Below, piece by piece: positions 16,782 to 24,933 of a stretch of 64,000 bases of DNA. Numbering within the stretch: position 1 is the first letter of the stretch; every line of letters begins with the position of its first letter. A program made the translations under genes and the position numbers. The notes beneath the pieces were generated by a model that was not told the origin of the DNA, searched no databases, and saw only the letters and a program-made list of their open reading frames with translations. This DNA comes from Pseudokineococcus marinus (GTDB lineage: Bacteria; Actinomycetota; Actinomycetes; Actinomycetales; Quadrisphaeraceae). Location of the stretch: assembly GCF_037482405.1 (NCBI RefSeq), contig NZ_JBBHZZ010000001.1:62001-126000 (forward strand). The letters run 5' to 3'.

Positions 16782-17954
16782 GTGCTCACCGCCCCCTCGC
16801 CCGCCCGCACCTCCTCGGCACCGCCGCTCCCGCGCCGCCGCCTGCTGCCCGCGCTCGAGCACCCGGGGCAGGCGCTCGAGCACGTCACGCCCAACTGGTT
16901 CGCCTCCGTCATGGGCACGGGCGTCGTCGCCGTCGCCGCGTCGTCGCTGCCCCTGCAGGGGGCGGTCCTCGACGCCGTCGCGCTCGTCGCCTGGCTGCTC
17001 GCGGCGACGCTCCTCGTCGTCCTGACCCTCGCCTTCGCGCTGCACTGGCGGCGCCACCGGGCGCTCGCCGCCGGCTACGCGCGCCACCCCGTCATGGCCG
17101 GCTTCTACGGCGCCCCGGCGATGGCGCTGCTGACGACGGGCGCGGGCGCGCACCTCGTCGGCGAGCGGCTCCTCGGCGAGGCCGCGGGCGTCGCCGTCTT
17201 CGCCGTCCTCTGGGTGCTCGGGACGACGCTGGGCGTGGCGACGGCCGTGTGGGTGCCCTTCCGCACCGCCACGCGCGCGGGCGACGCCGCCGCGGTGGGC
17301 GAGCGGGCGGGCGAGCCGCTGCCCGCGTGGATGATGCCGGTGGTCCCGCCGATGGTGTCGGCGTCGACGGGCGCGCTGCTCGTGCCCGAGGTGCCGGCCG
17401 GCCAGCTGCGTCTGGCGCTGCTGCTGGCGTGCGCGGCCCTCTTCGGGCTGGGCCTGCTGGCGGGTCTCATGACGGCGACGCTCGTCCACGGGCGGCTGCT
17501 CACGGGCGGCCCGCTGCCGGTGCAGGCGGCGCCGACGACCTGGATCACCCTGGGCGTCGTCGGCCAGTCGGCCACCGCGGCGGTGCTGCTCGGCGGCGCG
17601 ACGGCCGCGGTGGCGGGCGCGGGCTCCGACGCCGCGCGGGTCGTGCACGTCCTCGGTGTCGCCTACGCCGCCGCGATGGTCGGCTTCGGCGGCCTGCTCC
17701 TCTTCCTCGCGGCGGCGCTGACGGCGCACGCCGCCCGCCGCGGCCTGCGCTTCTCGCTGACGTGGTGGAGCTTCACCTTCCCCGTCGGCACGTGCGTCAC
17801 CGGCACGAGCGGCCTGGCGGCCGCCACGGGCTCGACCGCCGCGGCCGCGCTCGCCGTGGGTCTCTTCGCGCTGCTCCTCCTGGCCTGGGCGCTCGTCGCC
17901 GGCCGGACGGCGCGCGGGGCCGCCAGCGGCGCGCTCCTCCTGCCGACGGGCTGA
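16782..17954 (+). CDS. TDT-family (TehA/Ssu1-like) transporter
   Basis: 390 residues with ten helices; the GTG start gives VLTAPSPARTSS. The family hallmark NWFASVMGTGVVAVA opens the first helix and the central pore segment GFYGAPAMALL follows. Relatives move C4-dicarboxylates, sulfite or chloride. The nearby sulfite reductase operon makes sulfite export conceivable but does not prove it. A LysR gene diverges from it. Confidence 0.85.
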   Translation: MLTAPSPARTSSAPPLPRRRLLPALEHPGQALEHVTPNWFASVMGTGVVAVAASSLPLQGAVLDAVALVAWLLAATLLVVLTLAFALHWRRHRALAAGYARHPVMAGFYGAPAMALLTTGAGAHLVGERLLGEAAGVAVFAVLWVLGTTLGVATAVWVPFRTATRAGDAAAVGERAGEPLPAWMMPVVPPMVSASTGALLVPEVPAGQLRLALLLACAALFGLGLLAGLMTATLVHGRLLTGGPLPVQAAPTTWITLGVVGQSATAAVLLGGATAAVAGAGSDAARVVHVLGVAYAAAMVGFGGLLLFLAAALTAHAARRGLRFSLTWWSFTFPVGTCVTGTSGLAAATGSTAAAALAVGLFALLLLAWALVAGRTARGAASGALLLPTG

Positions 17955-17997
17955 CGGCGCCCCCCTGGGGCTGACAGCACAGCCGGCGGGACGTACC

Positions 17998-18016
17998 GTA
18001 GGGAAGGCAAGCCTCA
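17998..18016. promoter_or_regulatory. IdeR/DtxR-like iron box
   Basis: The sequence gtagggaaggcaagcctca matches the 19-base IdeR/DtxR consensus ttaggttaggctaacctaa at 13 positions, including the AGGC...CCT core. It ends 64 bases before the ATG of the siderophore-interacting protein, where a repressor would block transcription under iron-replete conditions. Confidence 0.7.
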
Positions 18017-18080
18017 CCTGCGGCGGTCGTCGTGGGTGGGCCCCCACCGCCGGCCGCCCGCGCCGGACCCGAGGAGCCGC

Positions 18081-18974
18081 ATGACCACCACGACCGAGGC
18101 CCGCCCCGCCCCCGCGCCGGCGCAGTCCGCGCCGCACCGCGAGCGGGCCGCGACGTCGCCGCAGGACGCCGGCCGGGTCGGGGCGGTGCGCCGCCGCCCC
18201 GTGCGCGAGCGGCTCGCAGCCGTCGCCGTGCCGGTCCGAGTCAGCGCCGTCCGCCGCGTCACGCCGTCGGTCGTCCGGGTCACGCTCGCCGGGGAGGACC
18301 TGCGCGCGACGCCCGCGCTGGGCGCCGACCAGTACTTCCGCCTCCTGCTGCCCCGCCCCGGCCAGCAGCGCCCGCGGCTGCCCGAGACGGAGCGGTGGTG
18401 GCCGGAGATGCAGGCCATGCCGGCCGACGAGCGCCCCGTGCTGCGCAACTACACGGTCCGCGACGCGCGCCCCGCGGACGGCGAGCTCGACGTCGACCTC
18501 GTCGCCCACGGCGAGACCGGCCCGGCGAGCGCCTGGGCGCTGCGGGCCGCGCCCGGCGACGAGGTGGGCGTCATCGTCCAGGACACGTGCTTCGCGCCCC
18601 CGGCCGGCACGGGGCACGTGCTCCTCGTCGCCGACGCCACGGGCGTGCCCGCGGCCGCCGGCATCCTCGCCGCGCTGCCCGCCGGGACGACGGCGACGGT
18701 CCTCGTCGAGGTGCCCACCGCGCAGGACGCCCCCGACCTGCCCGCCCGCGACGGGGTCGAGGTGTCCTGGCGGGTCGCGGGCGACGCCGGCTCGCTGCTC
18801 GAGGACGTCGCGGCGCGCTCGCTGCCCGCCGCGGGCGTCTACGCGTGGGTCGCCGGCGAGGCCGCCCTCGCCACGTCCGTGCGCCGCCACCTCGTGCGCG
18901 AGCGCGGCCTCGGCAAGGACGACGTGTACTTCTGCGGGTACTGGCGCGCCGACGCCCCGGCCTACGCGGACTGA
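18081..18974 (+). CDS. Siderophore-interacting protein (FAD ferric reductase)
   Basis: 297 residues from ATG (MTTTTEARPAPAP) with gaggag upstream. After a polar tail, the FAD-binding barrel holds RNYTVRD (RxYS/T flavin motif) and ARPADGELDVDLVAHGETGPASAWA. The NAD(P)H-binding lobe includes YAWVAGEAALATSVRRHLV and ends GYWRADAPAY, both typical of the ViuB/SIP family. These enzymes release iron from imported ferric siderophores by reduction. The iron box upstream supports control by iron. No siderophore synthesis or uptake gene is adjacent. Confidence 0.93.
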   Translation: MTTTTEARPAPAPAQSAPHRERAATSPQDAGRVGAVRRRPVRERLAAVAVPVRVSAVRRVTPSVVRVTLAGEDLRATPALGADQYFRLLLPRPGQQRPRLPETERWWPEMQAMPADERPVLRNYTVRDARPADGELDVDLVAHGETGPASAWALRAAPGDEVGVIVQDTCFAPPAGTGHVLLVADATGVPAAAGILAALPAGTTATVLVEVPTAQDAPDLPARDGVEVSWRVAGDAGSLLEDVAARSLPAAGVYAWVAGEAALATSVRRHLVRERGLGKDDVYFCGYWRADAPAYAD

Positions 18975-19006
18975 CCGCCCCCCGGGCCGACCTGGACCCG
19001 GACCGC

Positions 19007-20299
19007 TCAGCCGGGCTGCGACCCGGGCGGGGAGCCGGGCCGGGCCTCGGGGCCGGCGCCGGCGCCCCACCCCGGGGCCAGGCGCACGACGTCGCCGACG
19101 ACGACCACCGCCGGGGCGCGCACGCCCCGCTCGGCCGCGAGGTCGGCGATCGTCGCGAGCGTCCCGAGGGTCGTGCGCTGGCGCGGCCCGTACCCGTCCT
19201 CGACGACGGCGGCCGGGGTCGTCGGCGGGCGGCCCGTGGCCACGAGCGCGCGGGCCGACGCCGCGAGCGCGCTGACGCCCATGAGCAGGACCACGGTGTG
19301 CGCCTCCACCGGCACGCCCGCCAGCAGGGCCGGCGTCGCGGCGAGGTCCTCGTGGCCGGTGAGCACCGTGAAGCCGCGGGCGACGCCGCGGTGGGTCACG
19401 GGGATGCCGGCGGCCGCGGGCACCGACACCGCCGACGTGACCCCGGGGACGACCTCGACCTCGAGCCCGGCGGCGCGGCACGCCGCCAGCTCCTCCCCCC
19501 CGCGGCCGAAGACGTACGGGTCGCCGCCCTTGAGCCGCACGACCGCGCGCCCGGCGAGCCCGTGCTCGACGAGGACCTCGTTGATGCGCTCCTGCGGCAC
19601 CGGGTGGTTCCCCGGCGTCTTGCCGACGTCGACGACGAGGACGTCGTCGTCGAGCTCCTCGAGCACCGACCGGGGACCCAGGCGGTCGACGACGACGACG
19701 TCCGCCTCGGCCAGCAGACGCCGTCCGCGGGCCGTGAGCAGGCCCGGGTCGCCGGGCCCGCCGCCGACGAGCGCGACGCGGCCCGCGCCCCCCGCCTGCA
19801 CCCCCGACCGTGAGCTCGACCGTGCTGGCGACCGGCGCAGGGGCAGGTCGCCCGCCTGCAGGGCCGCCGCGACGCCGTCGCGCAACCGCACCGCCCGCCG
19901 AGGGTCGCGGCCGGCGCTCACCGCCACGACGACGTCGTCCACGCGCGCCACCGACGGCGTCCACGCCGTGGCGCGCCCCGCGTCCCCGCGGTCCACGCAC
20001 CACGTGCGACGACGCTCGGCCTCGGCCGAGACGGCCGCGTCCACGGCCGGCAGGCCGGTCGCCGTCACCGCGAGCCAGGCGCCGTCGAGGTCGCCCTCGG
20101 CGTAGGGCCGGCGCTCGAGGCGCACGCGCCCCGCGGCGGCGAGCGCCGCGAGGCCGGGGACGACCTCCGGGGCGACGACGACGACGTCCGCGCCCGCCGC
20201 GAGCAGCCCGTCGACGCTGCGCGCGGCCACCGCGCCGCCGCCCACGACGACGACGCGGCGGCCCTCGACGCGCAGGGACAGCGGGAGGAGGTCGCTCAC
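19007..20299 (-). CDS. cysG: Siroheme synthase (CysG-like, bifunctional)
   Basis: 430 residues, GTG start. Residues ~1-150 form the NAD-dependent precorrin-2 dehydrogenase domain (VVVVGGGAVAARSVDGLLAAG). Residues ~173-420 form uroporphyrinogen-III C-methyltransferase (VALVGGGPGDPGLLT, RLKGGDPYVFGRGGEE, PVTHRG). Together they turn uroporphyrinogen III into siroheme, the cofactor of the sulfite reductase in the same operon. It lies 40 bases after cysH on the same strand. The linker between the two domains is short. Confidence 0.93.
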   Translation of the reverse strand: MSDLLPLSLRVEGRRVVVVGGGAVAARSVDGLLAAGADVVVVAPEVVPGLAALAAAGRVRLERRPYAEGDLDGAWLAVTATGLPAVDAAVSAEAERRRTWCVDRGDAGRATAWTPSVARVDDVVVAVSAGRDPRRAVRLRDGVAAALQAGDLPLRRSPARSSSRSGVQAGGAGRVALVGGGPGDPGLLTARGRRLLAEADVVVVDRLGPRSVLEELDDDVLVVDVGKTPGNHPVPQERINEVLVEHGLAGRAVVRLKGGDPYVFGRGGEELAACRAAGLEVEVVPGVTSAVSVPAAAGIPVTHRGVARGFTVLTGHEDLAATPALLAGVPVEAHTVVLLMGVSALAASARALVATGRPPTTPAAVVEDGYGPRQRTTLGTLATIADLAAERGVRAPAVVVVGDVVRLAPGWGAGAGPEARPGSPPGSQPG

Positions 20300-20339
20300 G
20301 CGCTGGAGCGTGCCAGCCGGAGCCCGCGCCGCGGGCGGC

Positions 20340-21368
20340 TCAGGTGTGGATCCCGCACTCGGTCTTGCCGAGCCCGGCCCAGCGGCCCGACCGCGGGTCG
20401 GCTCCGGGCTCGACCCGCTGGGTGCACGGGGCGCAGCCGATCGAGGGGAACCCGTCGAGCAGCAGCGGGTTGAGCAGGACGCCGTGCTCCTCGGCGTAGC
20501 CGACGAGCTCGTCCCACGACCACGCCGCGATGGGGTTGACCTTGACGAGCCCGTGCTTCTCGTCGAACTGGACGACCGGCGCCCCGGTGCGCGTGGAGGT
20601 CTCCTCGCGCCGCACGCCCGTGACCCAGGCGTCGTAGCCCGCGAGCGCCGCCCGCAGCGGCTCGACCTTGCGCATCGCGCAGCACAGCCCCGGGTCGCGG
20701 TCGTGCAGGCGCGCGCCGTACCGGGCGTCCTGCTCGGGCACCGTGAGGGCGGCCCGGACGTCGACGACGCGCACGTCCATCGTCTGCGCCACCGCGTCGC
20801 GCGTGCCGAGGGTCTCGGCGAAGTGGTAGCCCGTCTCGAGGAAGAGCACGTCCACACCGGGACGGGCGCGCGACGCCAGGTGCGGGAGGACGGCGTTGGC
20901 CATCGAGGAGGCCACCGCGACGCCGTCGCCGAGCTCCTCGGCGACCCAGCCGAGCACGGCGAGGGCGCCGTCGACGCCGCGGGCGTCGCCGAAGCGGCGC
21001 TGCCCCTCCTCGGCCAGGGCGCGCAGCTCGGCCTCCGTGCGGGTGCGCCGCCGCGCCGGCCCGGCCGCGGGCGCCTGCTCGTGGGCGACCTGCTCGGTGG
21101 CGGGGGCGACGTCCGGGTCCGTGCTGGGCCCGGACCCGACGCCGGAGGCGTCGCCGGGAGCGGCGCCGTGGCGGGGGGGGNNNNNNNNNNNNNNNNNNNN
21201 NNNNNNNNNNNNNNNNNNNNNNNNNNNNNNNNNNNNNNNNNNNNNNNNNNNNNNNNNNNNNNNNNNNNNNNNNNNNNNNNNNNNNNNNNNNNNNNNNNNN
21301 NNNNNNNNNNNNNGGCGCGGCCGCGCCACGCCCCTGTCGGTGCCCCGCTCGACGCCCTGCGCGGTCAT
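20340..21368 (-). CDS. cysH: Adenylyl-sulfate (APS) reductase, spans the assembly gap
   Basis: The start ATG (MTAQGVERGTDRG) overlaps the stop of the sulfite reductase by 4 bases, and the frame stays open through 133 N to the normal C-terminus. If the gap length is right the protein is 342 residues. Two Cys pairs, LCCAMRKVEPL and GCAPCTQRV, bind a 4Fe-4S cluster and mark the APS-using (not PAPS) type. The catalytic ECGIH motif is the C-terminus. It reduces APS to sulfite. About 44 residues of the variable N-terminus cannot be read. Confidence 0.88.
   Translation of the reverse strand: MTAQGVERGTDRGVARPRXXXXXXXXXXXXXXXXXXXXXXXXXXXXXXXXXXXXXXXXXXXXXPPRHGAAPGDASGVGSGPSTDPDVAPATEQVAHEQAPAAGPARRRTRTEAELRALAEEGQRRFGDARGVDGALAVLGWVAEELGDGVAVASSMANAVLPHLASRARPGVDVLFLETGYHFAETLGTRDAVAQTMDVRVVDVRAALTVPEQDARYGARLHDRDPGLCCAMRKVEPLRAALAGYDAWVTGVRREETSTRTGAPVVQFDEKHGLVKVNPIAAWSWDELVGYAEEHGVLLNPLLLDGFPSIGCAPCTQRVEPGADPRSGRWAGLGKTECGIHT
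21181..21313. other. Assembly gap (133 N)
   Basis: A run of N interrupts the N-terminal part of cysH. The left flank is a G-run. Because the cysH frame is kept across it, the gap size is probably close to real. Confidence 0.95.
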
Positions 21369-23089
21369 CGCAGCTCCTCCTCGTCGACCCGGTGGGCCCA
21401 CGTCGCGAAGGTCTCGTCGCCGTCGCGGCCCGCGTCGTAGCGCCGGACGACCCGCTCGACGTACTCGACGAGGTCGTCCGCGGTGACCTTGAGGCCGCGC
21501 ACGGTGCGTCCCAGCCCGGCCTCCTCCCGGTCCGCGGAGGCGAGCCCGCCCCCGAGGTGCACCTGGAAGCCTGGCACCTGCTCGCCGTCGTCGCCCGCGA
21601 CGAGCTGGCCCTTGAGGCCGATGTCGGCGGTCTGGATGCGCGCGCAGGAGTTGGGGCAGCCGTTGACGTGCAGGCGCACCGGTGCCGGCAGGCCCGCCTG
21701 CACGTCGGCGAGGCGCTCGTCGAGCTCGGCGGCGGCGCGCGTCGCCGTGGCCTTCGTCTCGACGATGGCGAGCTTGCAGTACTCGATGCCCGTGCACGCC
21801 ATCGTCGTGCGGCGGAAGAGGTTCGGCCGCGCCTCGAGGCCCAGGGCGGCGAGCCCGTCCACGACCTCCTCGACCTCGTCGGCCGGCACGTCGAGGACGA
21901 CGAGCTTCTGGTGCGGTGTCAGCCGCACGCGGTGGCTGCCGTGGGCCTCGGCGAGGTCGGCGACGCCGGCGAGCACCTCGCCGCTGACCCGCCCCACCGA
22001 CGGGGCGACGCCGACGTAGCGGCGCCCGTCCTTCTGCGGGTGGACGCCGACGTGGTCGCCGCTGCCGACGGGCGGCGGCGGCGGGGGGCCGTCGGGCAGC
22101 GCACGGTGGAGGTACTCGTCCTGCAGGACCTGCCGGAAGCGCTCGGCGCCCCAGTCCGCGAGGAGGAACTTCAGGCGCGCCTTGTTGCGCAGGCGGCGGT
22201 AGCCGTAGTCGCGGAAGACCTGGACCACCGCGTGCCAGACCTCGGGCACCTCGTCGGGGCGCACGAAGGCCCCGAGGCGCGAGGCCAGCCGCGCCGTCGT
22301 CGAGAGGCCGCCGCCGACGAAGAGGTCGTACCCGAGGCCGAGCTCGGGGTGCTCGACCGCGACGAACGAGACGTCGTTGATCTCGTGCACGACGTCCTGG
22401 CTCGGGTGGCCGGTGATCGCCGACTTGAACTTGCGGGGCAGGTTGGCCAGCTCGGGGTCGCCGATCCAGCGGCGCTGGATCTCCTCGATCTGCGGCGTGG
22501 GGTCGAGCAGCTCGTCGGCCGCCACGCCCGCCACCGGCGAGCCGAGGATGACGCGCGGGCAGTCGCCGCAGGCCTCCGTGGTCCAGAGCCCGACGGCCTC
22601 GAGGCGGCGCCAGATCTCCGGGACGTCCTCGATGCGCACCCAGTGCAGCTGGACGTTCTGCCGGTCGCTGATGTCGGCGGTGCCGCGGGCGAACTCGGTG
22701 GAGACGCCGGCGACGACGCGCAGCTGCTCGGTGGTGAGCGCCCCGCCGTCCACGCGCACGCGCATCATGAAGTACTCGTCCTCGAGCTCGTGCGGCTCGA
22801 GCTGCGCCGTCCGCCCGCCGTCGATGCCGGGCTTGCGCTGGGTGTACAGCCCCCACCAGCGCAGCCGGCCGCGCAGGTCGTCGGGGTCGATGCTCGCGAA
22901 GCCCTCCTTCGCGTACACCTCCTCGACCCGCCGTCGGACGTTGAGCGCGGGGTCGTCCTGCTTGAACTGCTCGTTGTGGTTGAGCGGCGCCGTGCCGTCG
23001 ACCGCCCACTGGCCCTGGGGTCGGGCGGCGCGGGCGGGACGGGCCGGGCGCGCCGGCGCGCCGGCGGCGGCGGGGGGAACGGCGTTCAT
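21365..23089 (-). CDS. sir: Ferredoxin-dependent sulfite reductase (SirA/NirA type)
   Basis: 574 residues from ATG (MNAVPPAAAGAPARP). Two half-domains each carry the siroheme-binding architecture. Cluster cysteines lie in TTMACTGIEYCKLA and NGCPNSCARIQ. Basic residues around RGTADISDRQNVQLHW and NLPRKFKSAITGH bind siroheme and substrate. It reduces sulfite to sulfide with six electrons from ferredoxin. Placement with cysH and the siroheme synthase argues for sulfite rather than nitrite. An in-frame ATG 31 codons upstream exists but adds a non-conserved basic leader. Confidence 0.92.
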   Translation of the reverse strand: MNAVPPAAAGAPARPARPARAARPQGQWAVDGTAPLNHNEQFKQDDPALNVRRRVEEVYAKEGFASIDPDDLRGRLRWWGLYTQRKPGIDGGRTAQLEPHELEDEYFMMRVRVDGGALTTEQLRVVAGVSTEFARGTADISDRQNVQLHWVRIEDVPEIWRRLEAVGLWTTEACGDCPRVILGSPVAGVAADELLDPTPQIEEIQRRWIGDPELANLPRKFKSAITGHPSQDVVHEINDVSFVAVEHPELGLGYDLFVGGGLSTTARLASRLGAFVRPDEVPEVWHAVVQVFRDYGYRRLRNKARLKFLLADWGAERFRQVLQDEYLHRALPDGPPPPPPVGSGDHVGVHPQKDGRRYVGVAPSVGRVSGEVLAGVADLAEAHGSHRVRLTPHQKLVVLDVPADEVEEVVDGLAALGLEARPNLFRRTTMACTGIEYCKLAIVETKATATRAAAELDERLADVQAGLPAPVRLHVNGCPNSCARIQTADIGLKGQLVAGDDGEQVPGFQVHLGGGLASADREEAGLGRTVRGLKVTADDLVEYVERVVRRYDAGRDGDETFATWAHRVDEEELR

Positions 23090-23261
23090 GGGCGGGCGTC
23101 CCTCGGGTCGACGGGCAGCGGAGCCTGCCGGGCGGCGGGCTCGAGCGAGCGGCTCCAGCAACCCCGCCAGCGTAAGCACCATTCCGACCGACTCACTTCA
23201 GGTCCAGCATCCGGGACCGCGCCGGCTCGCGCGCCGACCGGCGCCGCCCGACCATCGGGGC

Positions 23262-24341
23262 ATGCCGCGCCTGCGCACGTCCTCCCCCAACGACCCGGGG
23301 TGGACCCGCGTGAAGCACGGGAAGGGCTTCCGGTACCTCGACGCGCTCGGCGAGCCGCTCGCCCCCGACGCGCGGGCGCGCTGCGCGGAGCTCGTCATCC
23401 CGCCCGCGTGGACGGACGTGTGGATCTGCCCGTGGCCCAACGGCCACATCCAGGTCGTCGGCACCGACGCCGCCGGGCGCCGCCAGTACCGCTACCACGA
23501 CGAGTGGCGCCGCCAGCGCGACCGCGCCAAGCACGACCGGGTCCTCGAGGTCGCCGAGCGGCTGCCCGCGGCGCGCGAGCGCGTCGCCCGCGACCTGCGG
23601 CAGCCGGGCATGCCGCGAGAGCGCGCGCTCGCCACCGCCTTCCGGCTGCTCGACCTCGGCTTCTTCCGCATCGGCGGCGAGAGCTACGCCGAGGCGAACG
23701 GCAGCTTCGGCCTCGCCACCATCGAGAAGCAGCACGTGGGCGTCGAGGGCGACCAGATCGTCTTCGACTACGTCGCCAAGTCCGGCAAGGACCGGCACAT
23801 CGCCGTCGCCGACGCCGACGTCATCGACGCCGTCCAGACGCTGCGCCGGCGCCGGGGGCCGCGCACGGACGACCTCCTGGCGTGGAAGGACCGCGCCGGC
23901 TGGCACGACATCACGAGCACCGAGATCAACGCCTACGTCAAGGAGGTCGTCGGCGGCGACGTCTCGGCCAAGGACTTCCGCACCTGGCACGCCACCGTTC
24001 TCGCCGCCGTGGCCCTCGCCGTCTCGACCAACGCGGCGACGTCGGCGACGGCGCGCAAGCGGGCCGTCAGCCGGGCCATGCAGGAGGTCTCCATGTACCT
24101 CGGCAACACCCCGACGGTCGCCCGCAGCAGCTACGTCGACCCGCGCGTCGTCGACCTCTTCGAGGACGGCGTGACCATCGAGAACGCGCTCGGGCTCCTC
24201 GGCGGTGACGTCGAGCCCGGCGAGCCCGCCACGCACGGCGACGTCGAGGCGGCCGTCCTCGCCCTCCTGCACGACGAGCCGGTGTCCGACCGCCGCGCCG
24301 CCCGCCAGGGGCGCCGGTCGCGCGAGCGCGCCGCCGCCTGA
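23262..24341 (+). CDS. Type IB DNA topoisomerase
   Basis: 359 residues (MPRLRTSSPNDPG). The N-terminal part is the poxvirus-type IB DNA-binding domain (YRYHDEWRRQRDRAKHDR). The catalytic residues are in order: Arg in FRIGGESYAEANGS, Lys in VAKSGKDRH, Arg240 and His243 in KDFRTWHAT, and nucleophile Tyr291 in SSYVDPRV. It relaxes supercoils through a 3'-phosphotyrosine. It diverges from the sulfite reductase gene with ~170 bases between starts. Confidence 0.94.
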   Translation: MPRLRTSSPNDPGWTRVKHGKGFRYLDALGEPLAPDARARCAELVIPPAWTDVWICPWPNGHIQVVGTDAAGRRQYRYHDEWRRQRDRAKHDRVLEVAERLPAARERVARDLRQPGMPRERALATAFRLLDLGFFRIGGESYAEANGSFGLATIEKQHVGVEGDQIVFDYVAKSGKDRHIAVADADVIDAVQTLRRRRGPRTDDLLAWKDRAGWHDITSTEINAYVKEVVGGDVSAKDFRTWHATVLAAVALAVSTNAATSATARKRAVSRAMQEVSMYLGNTPTVARSSYVDPRVVDLFEDGVTIENALGLLGGDVEPGEPATHGDVEAAVLALLHDEPVSDRRAARQGRRSRERAAA

Positions 24342-24363
24342 GGGGGTCGGGACGGCGCGGCCC

Positions 24364-24933
24364 TCACGGCTCGCCGCGGGCGAGGAGCCCGCGCGCGGCC
24401 GCCAGCGCCAGCGCGCCGAGGCTCAGGCCGTCGGCGACCTCGCCAGCGGCGACCGCCCCGACGAGACCGGCTCGGTCGAGCCACCTCAGCTCGGCGACCT
24501 CCTCGTCCTCGGGGCTGCCCGGCCCCACCACGTCGGCGAGCACCACGGCGACGCGCGCGCCGAGCAGCCCCGGGTCGGGGAGCACCTCCCCGACGACCTC
24601 GAGGCGCGCCGCGTCGAGCCCCGTCTCCTCGCGCAGCTCGGCCGCCGCGGTCACCAGGGCCTCGGCTCCGTGCGACCCGCCCCGGGGCAGCCCCCAGAGC
24701 CACGTGCCCAGGGGGTAGCTGTACGTCCGCACGAGCGCGACCCGGGCGTCCCAGCGGGCGACGAGCACGACCCCCCGGCCGACGGCGACGTGCTCGACGC
24801 GCACGTGCCGACCCGGGCGGCGCGAGCGACCCAGCTCGACGTCGTCGTCGTGCACGCGGACGCGGTCCCCGGCCCAGACGGTGCGCTCGCGGACCCGCCG
24901 GATGCCGGGCTGCTCCCCACCGACGTCCGTCAC
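24364..24933 (-). CDS. Nudix hydrolase, ADP-ribose pyrophosphatase-like
   Basis: 189 residues with a GTG start (VTDVGGEQPGIRR) that overlaps the stop of the 508-residue gene by 4 bases. The catalytic box is near GSHGAEALVTAAAELREETG: the REETG core is present, while the first Arg is Ala. The preceding YPLGTWLWGLPRGG matches ADP-ribose pyrophosphatases (W-E-L-P-R-G). It probably cleaves ADP-sugars. Coupling to the unknown upstream gene suggests a joint role. Confidence 0.83.
   Translation of the reverse strand: MTDVGGEQPGIRRVRERTVWAGDRVRVHDDDVELGRSRRPGRHVRVEHVAVGRGVVLVARWDARVALVRTYSYPLGTWLWGLPRGGSHGAEALVTAAAELREETGLDAARLEVVGEVLPDPGLLGARVAVVLADVVGPGSPEDEEVAELRWLDRAGLVGAVAAGEVADGLSLGALALAAARGLLARGEP

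Noticed and set aside
23090..23182. Upstream in-frame ATG for the sulfite reductase
   Set aside because: The added 31 residues are a non-conserved Arg/Ala/Pro leader that would occupy the promoter region; the ATG at 23089 fits the family better.
23090..23261. SAM or cysteine leader riboswitch before the sulfite reductase
   Set aside because: There is a possible short hairpin, but no S-box core and no Cys-rich leader peptide that I can read.
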